DNA from: Carnobacterium sp. 17-4
GTDB taxonomy: Bacteria; Bacillota; Bacilli; Lactobacillales; Carnobacteriaceae
Direction: 5' to 3'
NCBI RefSeq assembly: GCF_000195575.1
Contig: NC_015391.1
Span: forward strand, 612,501 to 676,500
DNA: 64,000 nt
Shown one piece after another: positions 19,374-27,879 of this stretch (positions are counted from its first letter, which is position 1; each line of letters starts with the position of its first letter). The position numbers and the translations under genes were made by a program. The notes beneath the pieces are model-generated. The model saw nothing but the letters and a program-made list of their open reading frames with translations. It was not told where the DNA came from and searched no databases.

Positions 19374-19535
19374 ATGAATATACAAAAAATTATTGCTCTA
19401 GTTATTTTACTTTCTGGAATTATTTTACTTTTTTATGGCTTTATAGAAAGCAATCAAATTTCATTAATTACTGGAATTGCTTTAATTGTGATCACAATTT
19501 TAGATTATATGAAATTAAAAAATAAGAAAAAATAG
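19374..19535 (+). CDS. Small membrane protein, 53 aa
   Basis: ATG to TAG, 53 residues, preceded by AAGAGGAAAAA. Two hydrophobic helices (about residues 4-23 and 30-44) are joined by a short polar turn (IESNQ), and the basic tail KLKNKKK should lie in the cytoplasm. It resembles the many small two-helix membrane proteins of lactic acid bacteria, but I assign no family. It sits alone between uvsE and a small RNA locus. Confidence 0.6.
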   Translation: MNIQKIIALVILLSGIILLFYGFIESNQISLITGIALIVITILDYMKLKNKKK

Positions 19536-19618
19536 TTCTAAGCCTTCTACTTCTATTGGTTTTTTATAGTAAAAAGAAGAAATATAAAGTATTTCGTGCT
19601 TTTTAGAACTAAGTATGC

Positions 19619-19624
19619 TATACT
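19619..19624 (+). promoter_or_regulatory. Extended -10 promoter of the tRNA-like RNA
   Basis: TATACT preceded by TGC (extended -10). A start site 7 bp downstream would fall at about 19631, just at the first base of the tRNA-like fold. No good -35 is seen. Confidence 0.5.
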
Positions 19625-19630
19625 AATAGA

Positions 19631-19759
19631 TGTAGATGTACGTGGTGTTTCACTTTTTAGAGGTCAAACGATTGTTTTTTCTTGTGTTTAAATAAGGTAT
19701 AGGTTCGAATCCTATCTTCTACATTTTCAACTACCTTTGCTTAAAGGTAGTTTTTTTTT
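19631..19759 (+). ncRNA. Small RNA with tRNA-like acceptor and T arm (degenerate tRNA or tRNA-derived sRNA)
   Basis: The 3' half is tRNA-like to the base: T stem ATAGG / CCTAT (19699-19703, 19711-19715) around TTCGAAT, then CTTCTAC (19716-19722) and a discriminator A. CTTCTAC pairs with GTAGATG (19632-19638) with a single mismatch, giving a 7-bp acceptor stem. A D-like hairpin GTG-n6-CAC follows (19642-19653). The remaining middle part (19654-19698) gives no 5-bp/7-nt anticodon arm, and no CCA is encoded. An extended -10 is in place upstream and a terminator follows, so a ~129-nt transcript is likely. It is either a decayed tRNA gene or a tRNA-mimicking regulatory RNA. Confidence 0.5.
19729..19759 (+). 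terminator. Terminator of the tRNA-like RNA
   Basis: Perfect 10-bp stem AACTACCTTT / AAAGGTAGTT with a GCTT loop and T7. Confidence 0.9.
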
Positions 19760-19899
19760 GTTTTAAAAAGCAGTTCATTCAACCAATAGTGGTTTAAGAA
19801 AGGGTTTGCTAAATTACTAAACGAATTGTTTGGGTGCGCCTTCTTTATTTGGTACTATTATAGTGTGTTAATTTAACTATGATAGGAGGACGAATAAGT

Positions 19900-20484
19900 A
19901 TGGTGAAAAATTTCAAAGGTGCTTACCAATCAGTTGAGGAAGCAGCTGCTCAAGTTGAACATTTAATTACAGAAGGTTATCAACCTGAGGATGTTACTGT
20001 GGTCACTCATAAAGAAAATAAAGGTACGATTGAAAGTTTAACTATTGCTGAAGTGGACCCTATTCTTAATAAGCAGAATAAATCAGTATGGGATCGAGTT
20101 AGAGATACTTTTAATGAAGCAGATGATACCAATCCGCTTAAAAAATATAAGTTAGACCCTGCTATTACTCAAAGGTACAATACAGCAATAAGAAATGGTG
20201 GTTATGTTATTATCACTGAAGAATCAGAGACCAACAAAACCAATCAAAACCTGAGAAGTAATCCAGTTAAGGATAAAAAGGATCCTACTTTATCAACAAT
20301 TGGTGAAGTTTCCGCATCAGTAAAAGGCAAAATTTCAGAAGGAAACAACAAAGCTCCTTCAATAGACGGGATTCCTTTAAAAGAGACAGATGGGACATTC
20401 GGTGGGAATCATCCAACTGATAATCCAAGTATGCCGTCTACGCCTGGAACAGATCAACAAAGAGATATTCGAGTAGACCGATAA
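19900..20484 (+). CDS. YflT-like general stress protein
   Basis: A 194-residue soluble protein. The first ~105 residues follow the YflT / general stress protein 17M pattern: a strand-helix opening (FKGAYQSVEEAAAQVEHLITEGY), PEDVTVVTHKEN, and a final GGYVIITEE strand. The remaining ~90 residues are polar, low in hydrophobics and rich in N, K, P, T and G, so probably disordered. Function is unknown. The ATG at 19900 follows AGGAGG (19884-19889); the ATG at 19879 lies upstream of that site and is rejected. It is a single-gene unit with its own terminator. Confidence 0.7.
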   Translation: MVKNFKGAYQSVEEAAAQVEHLITEGYQPEDVTVVTHKENKGTIESLTIAEVDPILNKQNKSVWDRVRDTFNEADDTNPLKKYKLDPAITQRYNTAIRNGGYVIITEESETNKTNQNLRSNPVKDKKDPTLSTIGEVSASVKGKISEGNNKAPSIDGIPLKETDGTFGGNHPTDNPSMPSTPGTDQQRDIRVDR

Positions 20485-20495
20485 TTAATAAACTC

Positions 20496-20532
20496 AAAGC
20501 AAATTGAGGCAACATTCTCAATTTGCTTTTTT
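20496..20532 (+). terminator. Terminator of the YflT-like gene
   Basis: Perfect 13-bp stem AAAGCAAATTGAG / CTCAATTTGCTTT plus T-run. Confidence 0.92.
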
Positions 20533-20659
20533 TAGTCTGTCTTGAAAATGGACCATGAATAAGCAGTGATTTTGAAGGTAATGATGGTCTAACAATGAAA
20601 ATTCTGTTAGACTTAATTTCTAAGTACATAGTTAAGATTACAAGAGTGGAGGAAAAAAT

Positions 20660-21559
20660 ATGTTAGAAGTAAAGCAACTAAAAAAGACATTCGGAACGTT
20701 AACTGCAGTAGATAACGTTAGTTTTACGATTCCCGATGGTCAAATTCTAGGGATGATCGGTCAGAATGGTGCAGGGAAAACAACAACTTTTCGCTTGATA
20801 TTAAATTTCTTAACAGCTGATTCTGGAGAAGTATTATGGAATGGTAAACCGTTGAAAAAAACGGATTATGATATCATTGGTTATTTACCAGAAGAGCGTG
20901 GATTATACCCTAAGGTTTCAATAGAAGATCAAATTATTTATTTTGCACAGTTACGAGGAAAATCAAAAAAGGAGATCAAACCTCAAATTGATAAATGGAT
21001 GGAGAAATTCCAAGTTAAAGGGAAAAAGACAGATAAAATTAAATCCTTATCTAAAGGAAATCAACAAAAAGTGCAATTAATTGCTACGTTGATTCATCAA
21101 CCAAAATTGGTTATTTTAGATGAACCATTTAGTGGGCTGGATCCAGTCAATGCTGGATTGTTAGAAATTGGAATCAAAGAACTGAAAAAACAGGGGGCTT
21201 CAGTCATCTTTTCAAGTCATAATATGAATAATGTTGAGGACATCTGTGACAAGTTGATCATGTTAAGAAATGGTCAAATGGTATTAGATGGAACAGTGCA
21301 TGAAATCAGAGAACAATTTGGCCGGAAAAAATTATTTTTAGAAACAGCCATCTCTATTGAGGAATTGAAATTGATGCCTGGAGTTGTAAAAGCAGTAGAA
21401 ACTAATGATGGAGTGAAAGTTCTAGATTTAGAACATCCGGAAGATGGAAAAGCTATTTTTGAAAAAGTAACACAAGACGGATATATTACTACTTTTAGCC
21501 AGCAGCCGCCTACGATAGAGGAAATATTTAAAATGAAAGCAGGTGAGTTCCATGAATAA
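20660..21559 (+). CDS. ABC transporter ATP-binding protein (NatA/YhaQ-like)
   Basis: A 299-residue ATPase of an ABC-2-type exporter. Walker A is GQNGAGKTT (about residues 36-44), the signature loop LSKGNQQK (about 133), Walker B LVILDEP (about 151-157) and the switch His in SSHNM. The C-terminal ~70 residues form the regulatory extension common in NatA/YhaQ-type ATPases. AGTGGAGG precedes the ATG. The stop overlaps the permease start by 8 bp, so the two are translationally coupled. The substrate is unknown; sodium or toxic-compound export are candidates by homology. Confidence 0.9.
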   Translation: MLEVKQLKKTFGTLTAVDNVSFTIPDGQILGMIGQNGAGKTTTFRLILNFLTADSGEVLWNGKPLKKTDYDIIGYLPEERGLYPKVSIEDQIIYFAQLRGKSKKEIKPQIDKWMEKFQVKGKKTDKIKSLSKGNQQKVQLIATLIHQPKLVILDEPFSGLDPVNAGLLEIGIKELKKQGASVIFSSHNMNNVEDICDKLIMLRNGQMVLDGTVHEIREQFGRKKLFLETAISIEELKLMPGVVKAVETNDGVKVLDLEHPEDGKAIFEKVTQDGYITTFSQQPPTIEEIFKMKAGEFHE

Positions 21560-22817
21560 ATTTTGGGTAATTGTGAATGATGTTTACAAAAAAAATATTA
21601 AATCATTTGGCTTTTTAACAATGGTGCTATCACCTATCGTGATGCTGTTAATTATTGGTGGAATTATTTATTTTATTAGTCAATCGGAAAATGATATTCC
21701 TGAAATTGCTGTTTTAACATCTGATCAAGAGATTCAAACACTTTTAGCAACTCAGGAAAATCAATTTACTATTAATTCTGAAATCACGACGAAAGAGGCA
21801 GCGGAGAAGGCTATGGAGCAAGAAGAGCTAGACGGTTACCTTGAAATTAACTCTGATAACCAACTTGTTTCGGCAAACTACGTGGATACTTCAGGGAGCG
21901 ATACTTTAGATACGGCTGTTTTAACAGGCTTACTGACCAGTATCCAGTTAAATCGAAAAGCAACTGAATATGGATTAACGCAACAAGAAGCAATGGAATT
22001 GATGAGTCCTGCAAACCTAACTACAGAAACGATTCGTTTTGAAGATGGTGGAATCACTAGCCAAGACAGTACAGCAGAAACTATTAAAATGTGGAGTTCT
22101 TATGTTGTTGGTATTGCTATTTTCATTTTTATTATGAATTATGCCAGTATTATTGGGACTGAAATCGCATCTGAAAAAGGAACAAGAATTATGGAAATTA
22201 TTTTATCAAGTGTTTCTTCTACGACCCATTTCTTTGGGAAATTAGTTGGAATATTACTGGTTTGTCTGACACAAATCATTATCTATGTTGTATTAGCCTT
22301 GGTAGCATACCCTTTTATAAAAAATATTACTTTTATTCAAGAATTTTTTGAAGGAATTGATATGGGATCCTTATTGAGTAATTTATTAGGGACAACGCTT
22401 ATTTACTTTGTATTAGGGATTATTTTATATGCTGGTTTAGCAGCGTTCTTTGGTTCGTTAGTAACGAAAATTGAAGATGTCAGCAAAGCCGTTACACCTT
22501 TGGTTTTCTTGGCACTAATTGGGTTTTATGGTGGCTTGTTTGCATTTGCCAGTCCAAATCAACTCATTGTTAAAATTGGTTCTCAAATACCATTATTCAC
22601 TCCGTTTATTATGCCCTTTAGAGTAGCGAGTGAAACAGTGTCAACTACTGGGATAGTCATTTCAATTATTGTTATGGTCCTATTTACTATTATATGTACA
22701 TTATTATCATTAGTTATGTATCGTTCAAATGTTTTAGTCTATTCCGATGCCGGAATGATGAAAACAATGAAGACATCTTTTAGTATTCTAAAAAATGAAC
22801 GAAAGAAACCAGAGTAA
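21552..22817 (+). CDS. ABC-2 type exporter permease (NatB/YhaP-like)
   Basis: A 421-residue permease. One helix at the N-terminus (about 17-38) is followed by a large extracellular domain (about 40-180). Five or so helices follow: about 182-205, 227-250, 275-300, 315-335 and 370-395. The EKGTRIMEIILSS segment after the second helix is the typical coupling-helix motif of ABC-2 exporters. The ATG at 21552 follows AGGTGAG; a GTG at 21543 would overlap that site. It pairs with the overlapping ATPase gene and ends at a strong terminator. Confidence 0.88.
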   Translation: MNKFWVIVNDVYKKNIKSFGFLTMVLSPIVMLLIIGGIIYFISQSENDIPEIAVLTSDQEIQTLLATQENQFTINSEITTKEAAEKAMEQEELDGYLEINSDNQLVSANYVDTSGSDTLDTAVLTGLLTSIQLNRKATEYGLTQQEAMELMSPANLTTETIRFEDGGITSQDSTAETIKMWSSYVVGIAIFIFIMNYASIIGTEIASEKGTRIMEIILSSVSSTTHFFGKLVGILLVCLTQIIIYVVLALVAYPFIKNITFIQEFFEGIDMGSLLSNLLGTTLIYFVLGIILYAGLAAFFGSLVTKIEDVSKAVTPLVFLALIGFYGGLFAFASPNQLIVKIGSQIPLFTPFIMPFRVASETVSTTGIVISIIVMVLFTIICTLLSLVMYRSNVLVYSDAGMMKTMKTSFSILKNERKKPE

Positions 22818-22874
22818 AAAATATATAAAGAAGAGGCTGGGGTTTCCCCTAGCCTCTTCTTTATATATTTTTTT
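22815..22874. terminator. Strong bidirectional terminator
   Basis: Stem of more than 20 bp, AATATATAAAGAAGAGGCT / AGCCTCTTCTTTATATATT, with an inner GGG/CCC pairing and A/T runs on both sides. It separates the ABC permease from the convergent yslB-like gene. Confidence 0.95.
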
Positions 22875-23475
22875 ACAGTTCATGCCTTGACGATCTTGAA
22901 GGCAAAGCTGATTCATCTTGCTCAAGAACGTCAATGTTTATTAAGCTTTTTTCTTCATTTTCGTCGTCACTCATAATAAAATGAGTAAGGGGTTCTTCAA
23001 TTGATAAGCGGTCTTTTGTGTCCGATTGTACAATGAATGTAACAACCTTTGTTTTCATGTTTACTTCAGTTAGCGCTTCAGTATATAAACTATCTAGTGT
23101 TTGTATCTGTTCAGCTAAAAATCCAGCTTCTAAATTAAAACTAGGCTGTGCATGTTCTAAACGAGCTTGTACAACTTTGCCAGATAAAGTATAAACCTGT
23201 TTATTGCGTTGTTCCTTACTCAATTCTATTAAGCCAAAACCCGCTTTATCAAAAAAGCGAATGATGTCTTGCCTGTTTGCAAGTGGGTATTGTCTGGCTA
23301 ATTCTTTGCCAGCCCAATATAAAATTTCATGTGTTTCTGTTCCTAATAGATTGGGTATTAGAACATCTCTAATCAGTTCATATCCAAATAAGGAAGTTGT
23401 TTCGTTAAATTTCTCTAGATCCACTTTTTGTTCGTTCTTTTTTCTACTCACTAGCTCATTCACCTCTTTTGTCAT
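22873..23475 (-). CDS. yslB: YslB-like protein (DUF2507)
   Basis: A 200-residue soluble protein of the DUF2507/YslB family (FGYELIRDVLIPNLLG, EILYWAGKELARQYPL, FFDKAGFGLIEL). Function is not established. In Bacillus yslB lies just upstream of the glutamate racemase gene; here it is also next to murI but transcribed divergently. The C-terminal ~35 residues are acidic and poorly conserved in type. The minus-strand start is preceded by AAAGAGGTG. Confidence 0.82.
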   Translation of the reverse strand: MTKEVNELVSRKKNEQKVDLEKFNETTSLFGYELIRDVLIPNLLGTETHEILYWAGKELARQYPLANRQDIIRFFDKAGFGLIELSKEQRNKQVYTLSGKVVQARLEHAQPSFNLEAGFLAEQIQTLDSLYTEALTEVNMKTKVVTFIVQSDTKDRLSIEEPLTHFIMSDDENEEKSLINIDVLEQDESALPSRSSRHEL

Positions 23476-23671
23476 TCACAATTTATTATAACGTGATTTG
23501 AAACAGAAACCTATCTTTTTAAAAAAAATGCTATTCAGTTACTTAAAAAAGGTGAAAAAGAAGTTAATTAAACGATTAACTAAGTTAATTTACCTAATCC
23601 CTTGAATTTCACTCTAAAAAAAGGGAAAATAGACAGAGTATACAAATGAAATTAAACAGAGGTTGTTAAAG

Positions 23672-24490
23672 ATGAAAAAACAAGCGATAGGTTTTATAGA
23701 TTCTGGAGTCGGTGGTTTGACTGTAGTGAAAGAAGCTATGCGACAATTACCAAATGAATCGATTTATTATGTAGGAGATACCGCACGCTGTCCATACGGC
23801 CCAAGACCGGAAGAACAAATCTTACAATTTACTTGGGAGATGACCCACTTTTTATTAAATAAGGATATTAAGATGCTTGTAATTGCGTGTAATACAGCAA
23901 CTGCAGTAGCATTAGAAGATCTAAAAAAGAAGTTAGCCATACCCATCATTGGTGTTATTTTACCTGGAAGCCGTGCAGCAATCAAAGCAACAAAAAATAA
24001 TCGTATTGGAATTATTGGAACTGAAGGTACGATAAAAAGCGATAAATATAGGAAAATGATCCGATCAAAAGACACTTTAGCATCAGTAGAAAGTCTGGCT
24101 TGTCCCAAATTCGTTCCTTTGGTTGAAAGTAATGAATATGATAGTGCTATTGCTAAAAAAATTGTTACAGAAACTTTGAAGCCCATAAAAAATAAAAATA
24201 TTGACACGTTAGTTTTAGGTTGTACTCACTATCCGTTATTGCGTCCAATCATCCAGAACTTTATGGGTGATTCAGTAACATTGATCGATTCAGGTGCAGA
24301 AACCATTAGTGAAGTAAGTACTATTCTGGATTACTTTAATCTTGCAGAGTTAAGCAAAAATAAAGAAGTTTCTGAACGGAAATTTTACACAACAGGATCT
24401 ACACATATGTTTAATGATATTGCCTCTCAATGGTTGGGAAATGAAACATTAGATGTTGAACATATTAAGTTAGGAACAGAGAAATTTTAA
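23672..24490 (+). CDS. murI: Glutamate racemase
   Basis: A 272-residue cytoplasmic enzyme that makes D-glutamate for peptidoglycan. Family motifs: [11 protein letters not shown] (about residues 8-18), [20 protein letters not shown] with the first catalytic Cys (about 75), and [11 protein letters not shown] with the second catalytic Cys (about 184). The ATG at 23672 follows AACAGAGG; the in-frame TTG at 23663 is too close to the site. It is probably co-transcribed with the rph-rdgB fusion (40-bp gap) and the phosphodiesterase, as racE-rph-ysnA-ysnB are in Bacillus. Confidence 0.96.
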   Translation: MKKQAIGFIDSGVGGLTVVKEAMRQLPNESIYYVGDTARCPYGPRPEEQILQFTWEMTHFLLNKDIKMLVIACNTATAVALEDLKKKLAIPIIGVILPGSRAAIKATKNNRIGIIGTEGTIKSDKYRKMIRSKDTLASVESLACPKFVPLVESNEYDSAIAKKIVTETLKPIKNKNIDTLVLGCTHYPLLRPIIQNFMGDSVTLIDSGAETISEVSTILDYFNLAELSKNKEVSERKFYTTGSTHMFNDIASQWLGNETLDVEHIKLGTEKF

Positions 24491-24530
24491 ACAAGAGCTA
24501 AAAGCTCAACTAAAAAAGTGAGGTTCAATT

Positions 24531-25895
24531 ATGCGCGCAGATGGTAGAAAAAATGATGAAAATAGATTGGTGACAATAGAAACCAATTATTTGAAACACC
24601 CTGAAGGATCAGTTTTGGTCTCTTTTGGAGACACGAAAGTAATATGCAATGCAACAATTGAAACAAGAGTTCCGCGTTTCTTAAAAGGAATGGGAAGCGG
24701 ATGGGTTCATGCTGAATATAGCATGTTGCCGAGAGCTACAAATACACGAAATATTCGTGAGGCAGCTAAAGGGAAATTAAGCGGACGTACAATGGAAATT
24801 CAACGATTGATTGCACGCTCACTACGCTCAAGTATTGATTTAGAAGCCTTAGGAGAACGTTCAATTACGGTAGACTGTGATGTGATTCAAGCAGATGGTG
24901 GAACACGTACAGCAAGTATTACAGGCGCGTTCGTGGCTTTGAAATTGGCAATCCAAACCTTATTGGATAGTGGCGAATTAACAGAAAGCCCAATTAAAGA
25001 AAATGTAGCAGCAATCAGTGTAGGAATCTTAAAAGATGGAGAAGCAGTATTAGATTTAAATTACTTGGAAGATAGTTCTGCAGAAGTGGATATGAATTTA
25101 GTTATGACTTCTCTTGGACAATTTGTTGAGATCCAAGGAACTGGTGAAGAATCTACTTTCTCTTCAGAACAACTTTCAGTAATGTTAGAATTTGGTAAAA
25201 AAGGAATCAACGAATTAATTCAAGTACAAGATGATGCTTTTCAACAAGCTCTTTCTTTAAAAAATAACGGGATAAAACCGTACCCACTAATTCCAAAGGA
25301 TGAAATTTTAATAGCTACTGCAAATGCTGGAAAAGCTAGAGAATTCGAAGCGTTATTCGCAAAAAAAGGGTTTAAAGTAAAAACGTTACGTGATTTCCCT
25401 GAAATTCCTGAAGTTGAAGAAACGGGAACAACATTTGAAGAAAATGCGTTACTAAAAGCAGAAACGATAGCTCGCACACTAAATATGTTAGTATTAGCAG
25501 ATGATTCAGGATTAAAAGTGGATGCACTAGATGGTGCACCAGGCGTTTTCTCTGCTCGTTATGCAGGAGAATTTAAAAGCGATGCTGCGAACAACGCCAA
25601 ACTATTGCATGAATTAACAGGTGTAGCTAAAGGAGACCGCACAGCACAATTTCACTGTACTCTTGCACTGGCTTTACCTGGGAAAACAAGCTTAGTTGTT
25701 GAAGGCGAAGTAGAAGGACTGATTTTAACCATACCTAAAGGTGAGAATGGTTTTGGTTATGATCCATTATTCTTCGTTGAAAGTAAAGGGAAAACAATGG
25801 CAGAGTTGACTCAAGATGAAAAAAATGAAGTAAGTCATCGTGCAGTAGCACTAGAGAATTTAGAACAAGTTTGGGATGATTGGATAAATAGTTAA
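24531..25895 (+). CDS. rph-rdgB: Fused ribonuclease PH / XTP-dITP diphosphatase
   Basis: A single 454-residue reading frame joins two enzymes. Residues 1-~240 are RNase PH (MRADGR start, phosphate-binding [27 protein letters not shown]), which trims tRNA 3' ends using phosphate. Residues ~262-454 are a RdgB/HAM1 nucleotide pyrophosphatase ([43 protein letters not shown] in pieces, [22 protein letters not shown]), which hydrolyses XTP and dITP. The junction near residues 240-262 is a short polar linker, with no internal start or frameshift seen. In Bacillus these are separate adjacent genes. GTGAGG precedes the ATG. Confidence 0.93.
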   Translation: MRADGRKNDENRLVTIETNYLKHPEGSVLVSFGDTKVICNATIETRVPRFLKGMGSGWVHAEYSMLPRATNTRNIREAAKGKLSGRTMEIQRLIARSLRSSIDLEALGERSITVDCDVIQADGGTRTASITGAFVALKLAIQTLLDSGELTESPIKENVAAISVGILKDGEAVLDLNYLEDSSAEVDMNLVMTSLGQFVEIQGTGEESTFSSEQLSVMLEFGKKGINELIQVQDDAFQQALSLKNNGIKPYPLIPKDEILIATANAGKAREFEALFAKKGFKVKTLRDFPEIPEVEETGTTFEENALLKAETIARTLNMLVLADDSGLKVDALDGAPGVFSARYAGEFKSDAANNAKLLHELTGVAKGDRTAQFHCTLALALPGKTSLVVEGEVEGLILTIPKGENGFGYDPLFFVESKGKTMAELTQDEKNEVSHRAVALENLEQVWDDWINS

Positions 25896-25924
25896 CATAT
25901 TGCTGTTAAAACGGAGGGAAAAGC

Positions 25925-26446
25925 ATGAAAGTACTAGTTGTAAGCGATAGTCATGGAGATCGGGAAATTTTAGTAGAACTAATTGAACGGTATAAGGATA
26001 AAGTTGATCAGCTCTTTCATTGTGGGGATTCCGAGTTGGAAGCAACCGATTCCGTTTGGGATTCTATGTTGACTGTCAGAGGAAATATGGATTTTGAGGA
26101 TGAGTTTGCGATGACACAAACGATTGAAGTACAAAATCAACGGATATTTATGGCTCATGGGCATCGCTTGGATGTTAACTACACTATGCAAGAGTTAGTC
26201 TTTGCAGCAAAAGAAGAACATGCAAACTACGCATTTTTTGGCCATACTCACCAAGCTGGAGTGGAACAAATAAATAATATAGTGGTATTAAATCCTGGTA
26301 GTATTTCAGAGCCCAGAGGCAGCTATCCATTTCCTACCTATGCAATTATTGAAAATGATGACTCTCAAGTCGATGTAACGTATTACAACCGCGCTCATGA
26401 AGCCATTGAACAGTTATCTAGTCATTTTTCTAAAATGAAGGAATAG
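25925..26446 (+). CDS. YfcE/YsnB-type metallophosphoesterase
   Basis: A 173-residue calcineurin-like phosphoesterase of the MJ0936/YfcE family. Metal-binding motifs are complete: DSHGD (residues 8-12), HCGDSE (about 37-42), GNMD (about 58-61), HGHR (about 79-82) and FFGHTHQ (about 104-110). Such enzymes hydrolyse phosphodiesters in vitro; the physiological substrate is unknown. ACGGAGGG precedes the ATG. It is the third gene after murI and the rph-rdgB fusion, with 29 bp between stop and start. Confidence 0.9.
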   Translation: MKVLVVSDSHGDREILVELIERYKDKVDQLFHCGDSELEATDSVWDSMLTVRGNMDFEDEFAMTQTIEVQNQRIFMAHGHRLDVNYTMQELVFAAKEEHANYAFFGHTHQAGVEQINNIVVLNPGSISEPRGSYPFPTYAIIENDDSQVDVTYYNRAHEAIEQLSSHFSKMKE

Positions 26447-26579
26447 CAAGAGACTCAAAGCATTTCTTTTAGGTTGATTATTATTTTTTACTTAATTCTA
26501 TTGTTTTACTACTCTTTCAGAACATTTTCACGTAAAATAGTAGTTGGATTTAGTTATCTCAAGGAAGGAAATGAAGATA

Positions 26580-27059
26580 ATGATAGGAAAAGAAATTGGC
26601 AAAATGTTACTAGAAAATAAGGAACATTTTTTGATTCCAGCGGATCGAGTTGCTCATGTTCAGTTAAATAATCGTTTAAACCACGCTTTATTGGTTCTTA
26701 CAAAAATAGGGTATTCAGTTATTCCTGTTTTAGATTATGATTATAAAATCAGAGGATTGATTTCGATGCCACTGATTATTGAAGCAATTACAGGATTGGA
26801 AGATATTGACTTTGATAAATTGGGAGACATATTGGTTTCAGATGTTATGACGACTGATTTTGCATTGATTCATGATCCTTATGATCTGGAAGAGGTACTT
26901 CATCTTTTAGTTAACAATGCCTTTATCTGTGTAGCAAGCGAGGATGGTAGTTTTACCGGTATTATTACCAGAAGTGAGATTTTAAAAGGTACTAACCGAA
27001 TTGCTCATGAATTTGAAAATAAATATGATGTTACTCGTAAAACGGAACGCTTGCATTAA
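26580..27059 (+). CDS. cbpB: CBS-domain protein CbpB (YkuL), candidate c-di-AMP receptor
   Basis: A 159-residue protein made of a pair of CBS motifs (about residues 12-75, with IPADRVAHVQLNNRLNHALLVL in pieces, and about 85-145, with SDVMTTDFALI and GIITRSEILKG). It matches the YkuL/CbpB group; Listeria and Bacillus members bind cyclic di-AMP and act on the stringent-response enzyme Rel when c-di-AMP is low. That function is by homology. Start uncertain: ATGs at 26571 and 26580 are in frame; the second leaves better spacing from AAGGAAGG. Followed by dapH, as in related genomes. Confidence 0.85.
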   Translation: MIGKEIGKMLLENKEHFLIPADRVAHVQLNNRLNHALLVLTKIGYSVIPVLDYDYKIRGLISMPLIIEAITGLEDIDFDKLGDILVSDVMTTDFALIHDPYDLEEVLHLLVNNAFICVASEDGSFTGIITRSEILKGTNRIAHEFENKYDVTRKTERLH

Positions 27060-27087
27060 AATTTAATGAACAGTAAGGAATGATCAG

Positions 27088-27789
27088 ATGAATGCTAATG
27101 AAATTATTGAGTTTATTGCAAAAAGTGAAAAGAAAACCCCTGTAAAAGTTTACTTGAAAGGCAAATTAGATCATTTGAATTTTCCTGAAACAATTAAAAA
27201 TTTTACCACTAATGAAGTAGGCACTATTTTTGGTGAGTGGAGCGTAGTTGAACCTTTTTTAGAAGCAAATAAAGAGTGGATTGAAGATCAAGTGATTGAA
27301 AATGACCGTCGCAATTCTGCGATTCCATTAGTAGATTTGAAGAAAATTAAAGCTCGAATTGAACCAGGAGCATTTATACGAGACCAAGTCGAAATTGGGG
27401 ACTCAGCAGTCATTATGATGGGAGCAGTTATTAATATTGGTGCGGTTATCGGTGAAGGTACAATGATCGATATGGGCGCTGTATTAGGCGGACGAGCAAC
27501 CGTTGGGAAAAACTGTCATATTGGTGCAGGTACTGTTTTAGCAGGTGTCGTTGAACCAGCAAGTGCTCAACCTGTTATTGTAGAAGATAATGTTTTGATT
27601 GGAGCGAATGCTGTTGTATTAGAGGGTATTCGAATTGGAAAAGGTTCAGTTGTTGCAGCAGGCGCTATTGTGATCCAAGATGTTGCACCTTATACTGTTG
27701 TAGCAGGAACGCCGGCTAAAAAAATCAAAGATATTGATGAAAAAACAAAAAGTAAAACAGGTCTAATTGATGCTTTACGCGAATTATAG
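27088..27789 (+). CDS. dapH: Tetrahydrodipicolinate N-acetyltransferase
   Basis: A 233-residue enzyme that acetylates tetrahydrodipicolinate in the N-acetyl branch of lysine/meso-diaminopimelate synthesis. The N-terminal ~80 residues match the DapH-specific domain ([18 protein letters not shown]). The rest is a left-handed beta-helix with hexapeptide repeats ([41 protein letters not shown]). AAGGAATGATCAG precedes the ATG. It is followed by the matching deacetylase gene, so the two form one pathway unit. Presence argues for an mDAP-type peptidoglycan. Confidence 0.95.
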   Translation: MNANEIIEFIAKSEKKTPVKVYLKGKLDHLNFPETIKNFTTNEVGTIFGEWSVVEPFLEANKEWIEDQVIENDRRNSAIPLVDLKKIKARIEPGAFIRDQVEIGDSAVIMMGAVINIGAVIGEGTMIDMGAVLGGRATVGKNCHIGAGTVLAGVVEPASAQPVIVEDNVLIGANAVVLEGIRIGKGSVVAAGAIVIQDVAPYTVVAGTPAKKIKDIDEKTKSKTGLIDALREL

Positions 27790-27810
27790 AAATAAAAAAC
27801 GATAAAATCA

Positions 27811-27862
27811 AAAGAGTTTGGATCAGAAGGCGAAATTACTTTCTGCTTCATCTCTTTTTTTT
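27811..27862 (+). other. Imperfect hairpin between dapH and the deacetylase gene
   Basis: AAAAGAG .. CTCTTTT arms enclose AGAAG/CTTTCT-like pairings, followed by a T-run. It may act as a leaky terminator that lowers expression of the downstream gene. Confidence 0.4.
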
Positions 27863-27879
27863 AGAAGAGGGTAGTGAAA

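Noticed and set aside
19631-19723. Functional tRNA or selenocysteine tRNA
   Set aside because: The acceptor and T arm fit, but no 5-bp/7-nt anticodon arm could be found; listed as a tRNA-like RNA instead.
20660-22817. Peptide pheromone exporter for the Rgg locus
   Set aside because: The ABC pair resembles NatAB/YhaQP rather than the EcsAB/PptAB exporters used for SHP-type peptides, and distance gives no support.
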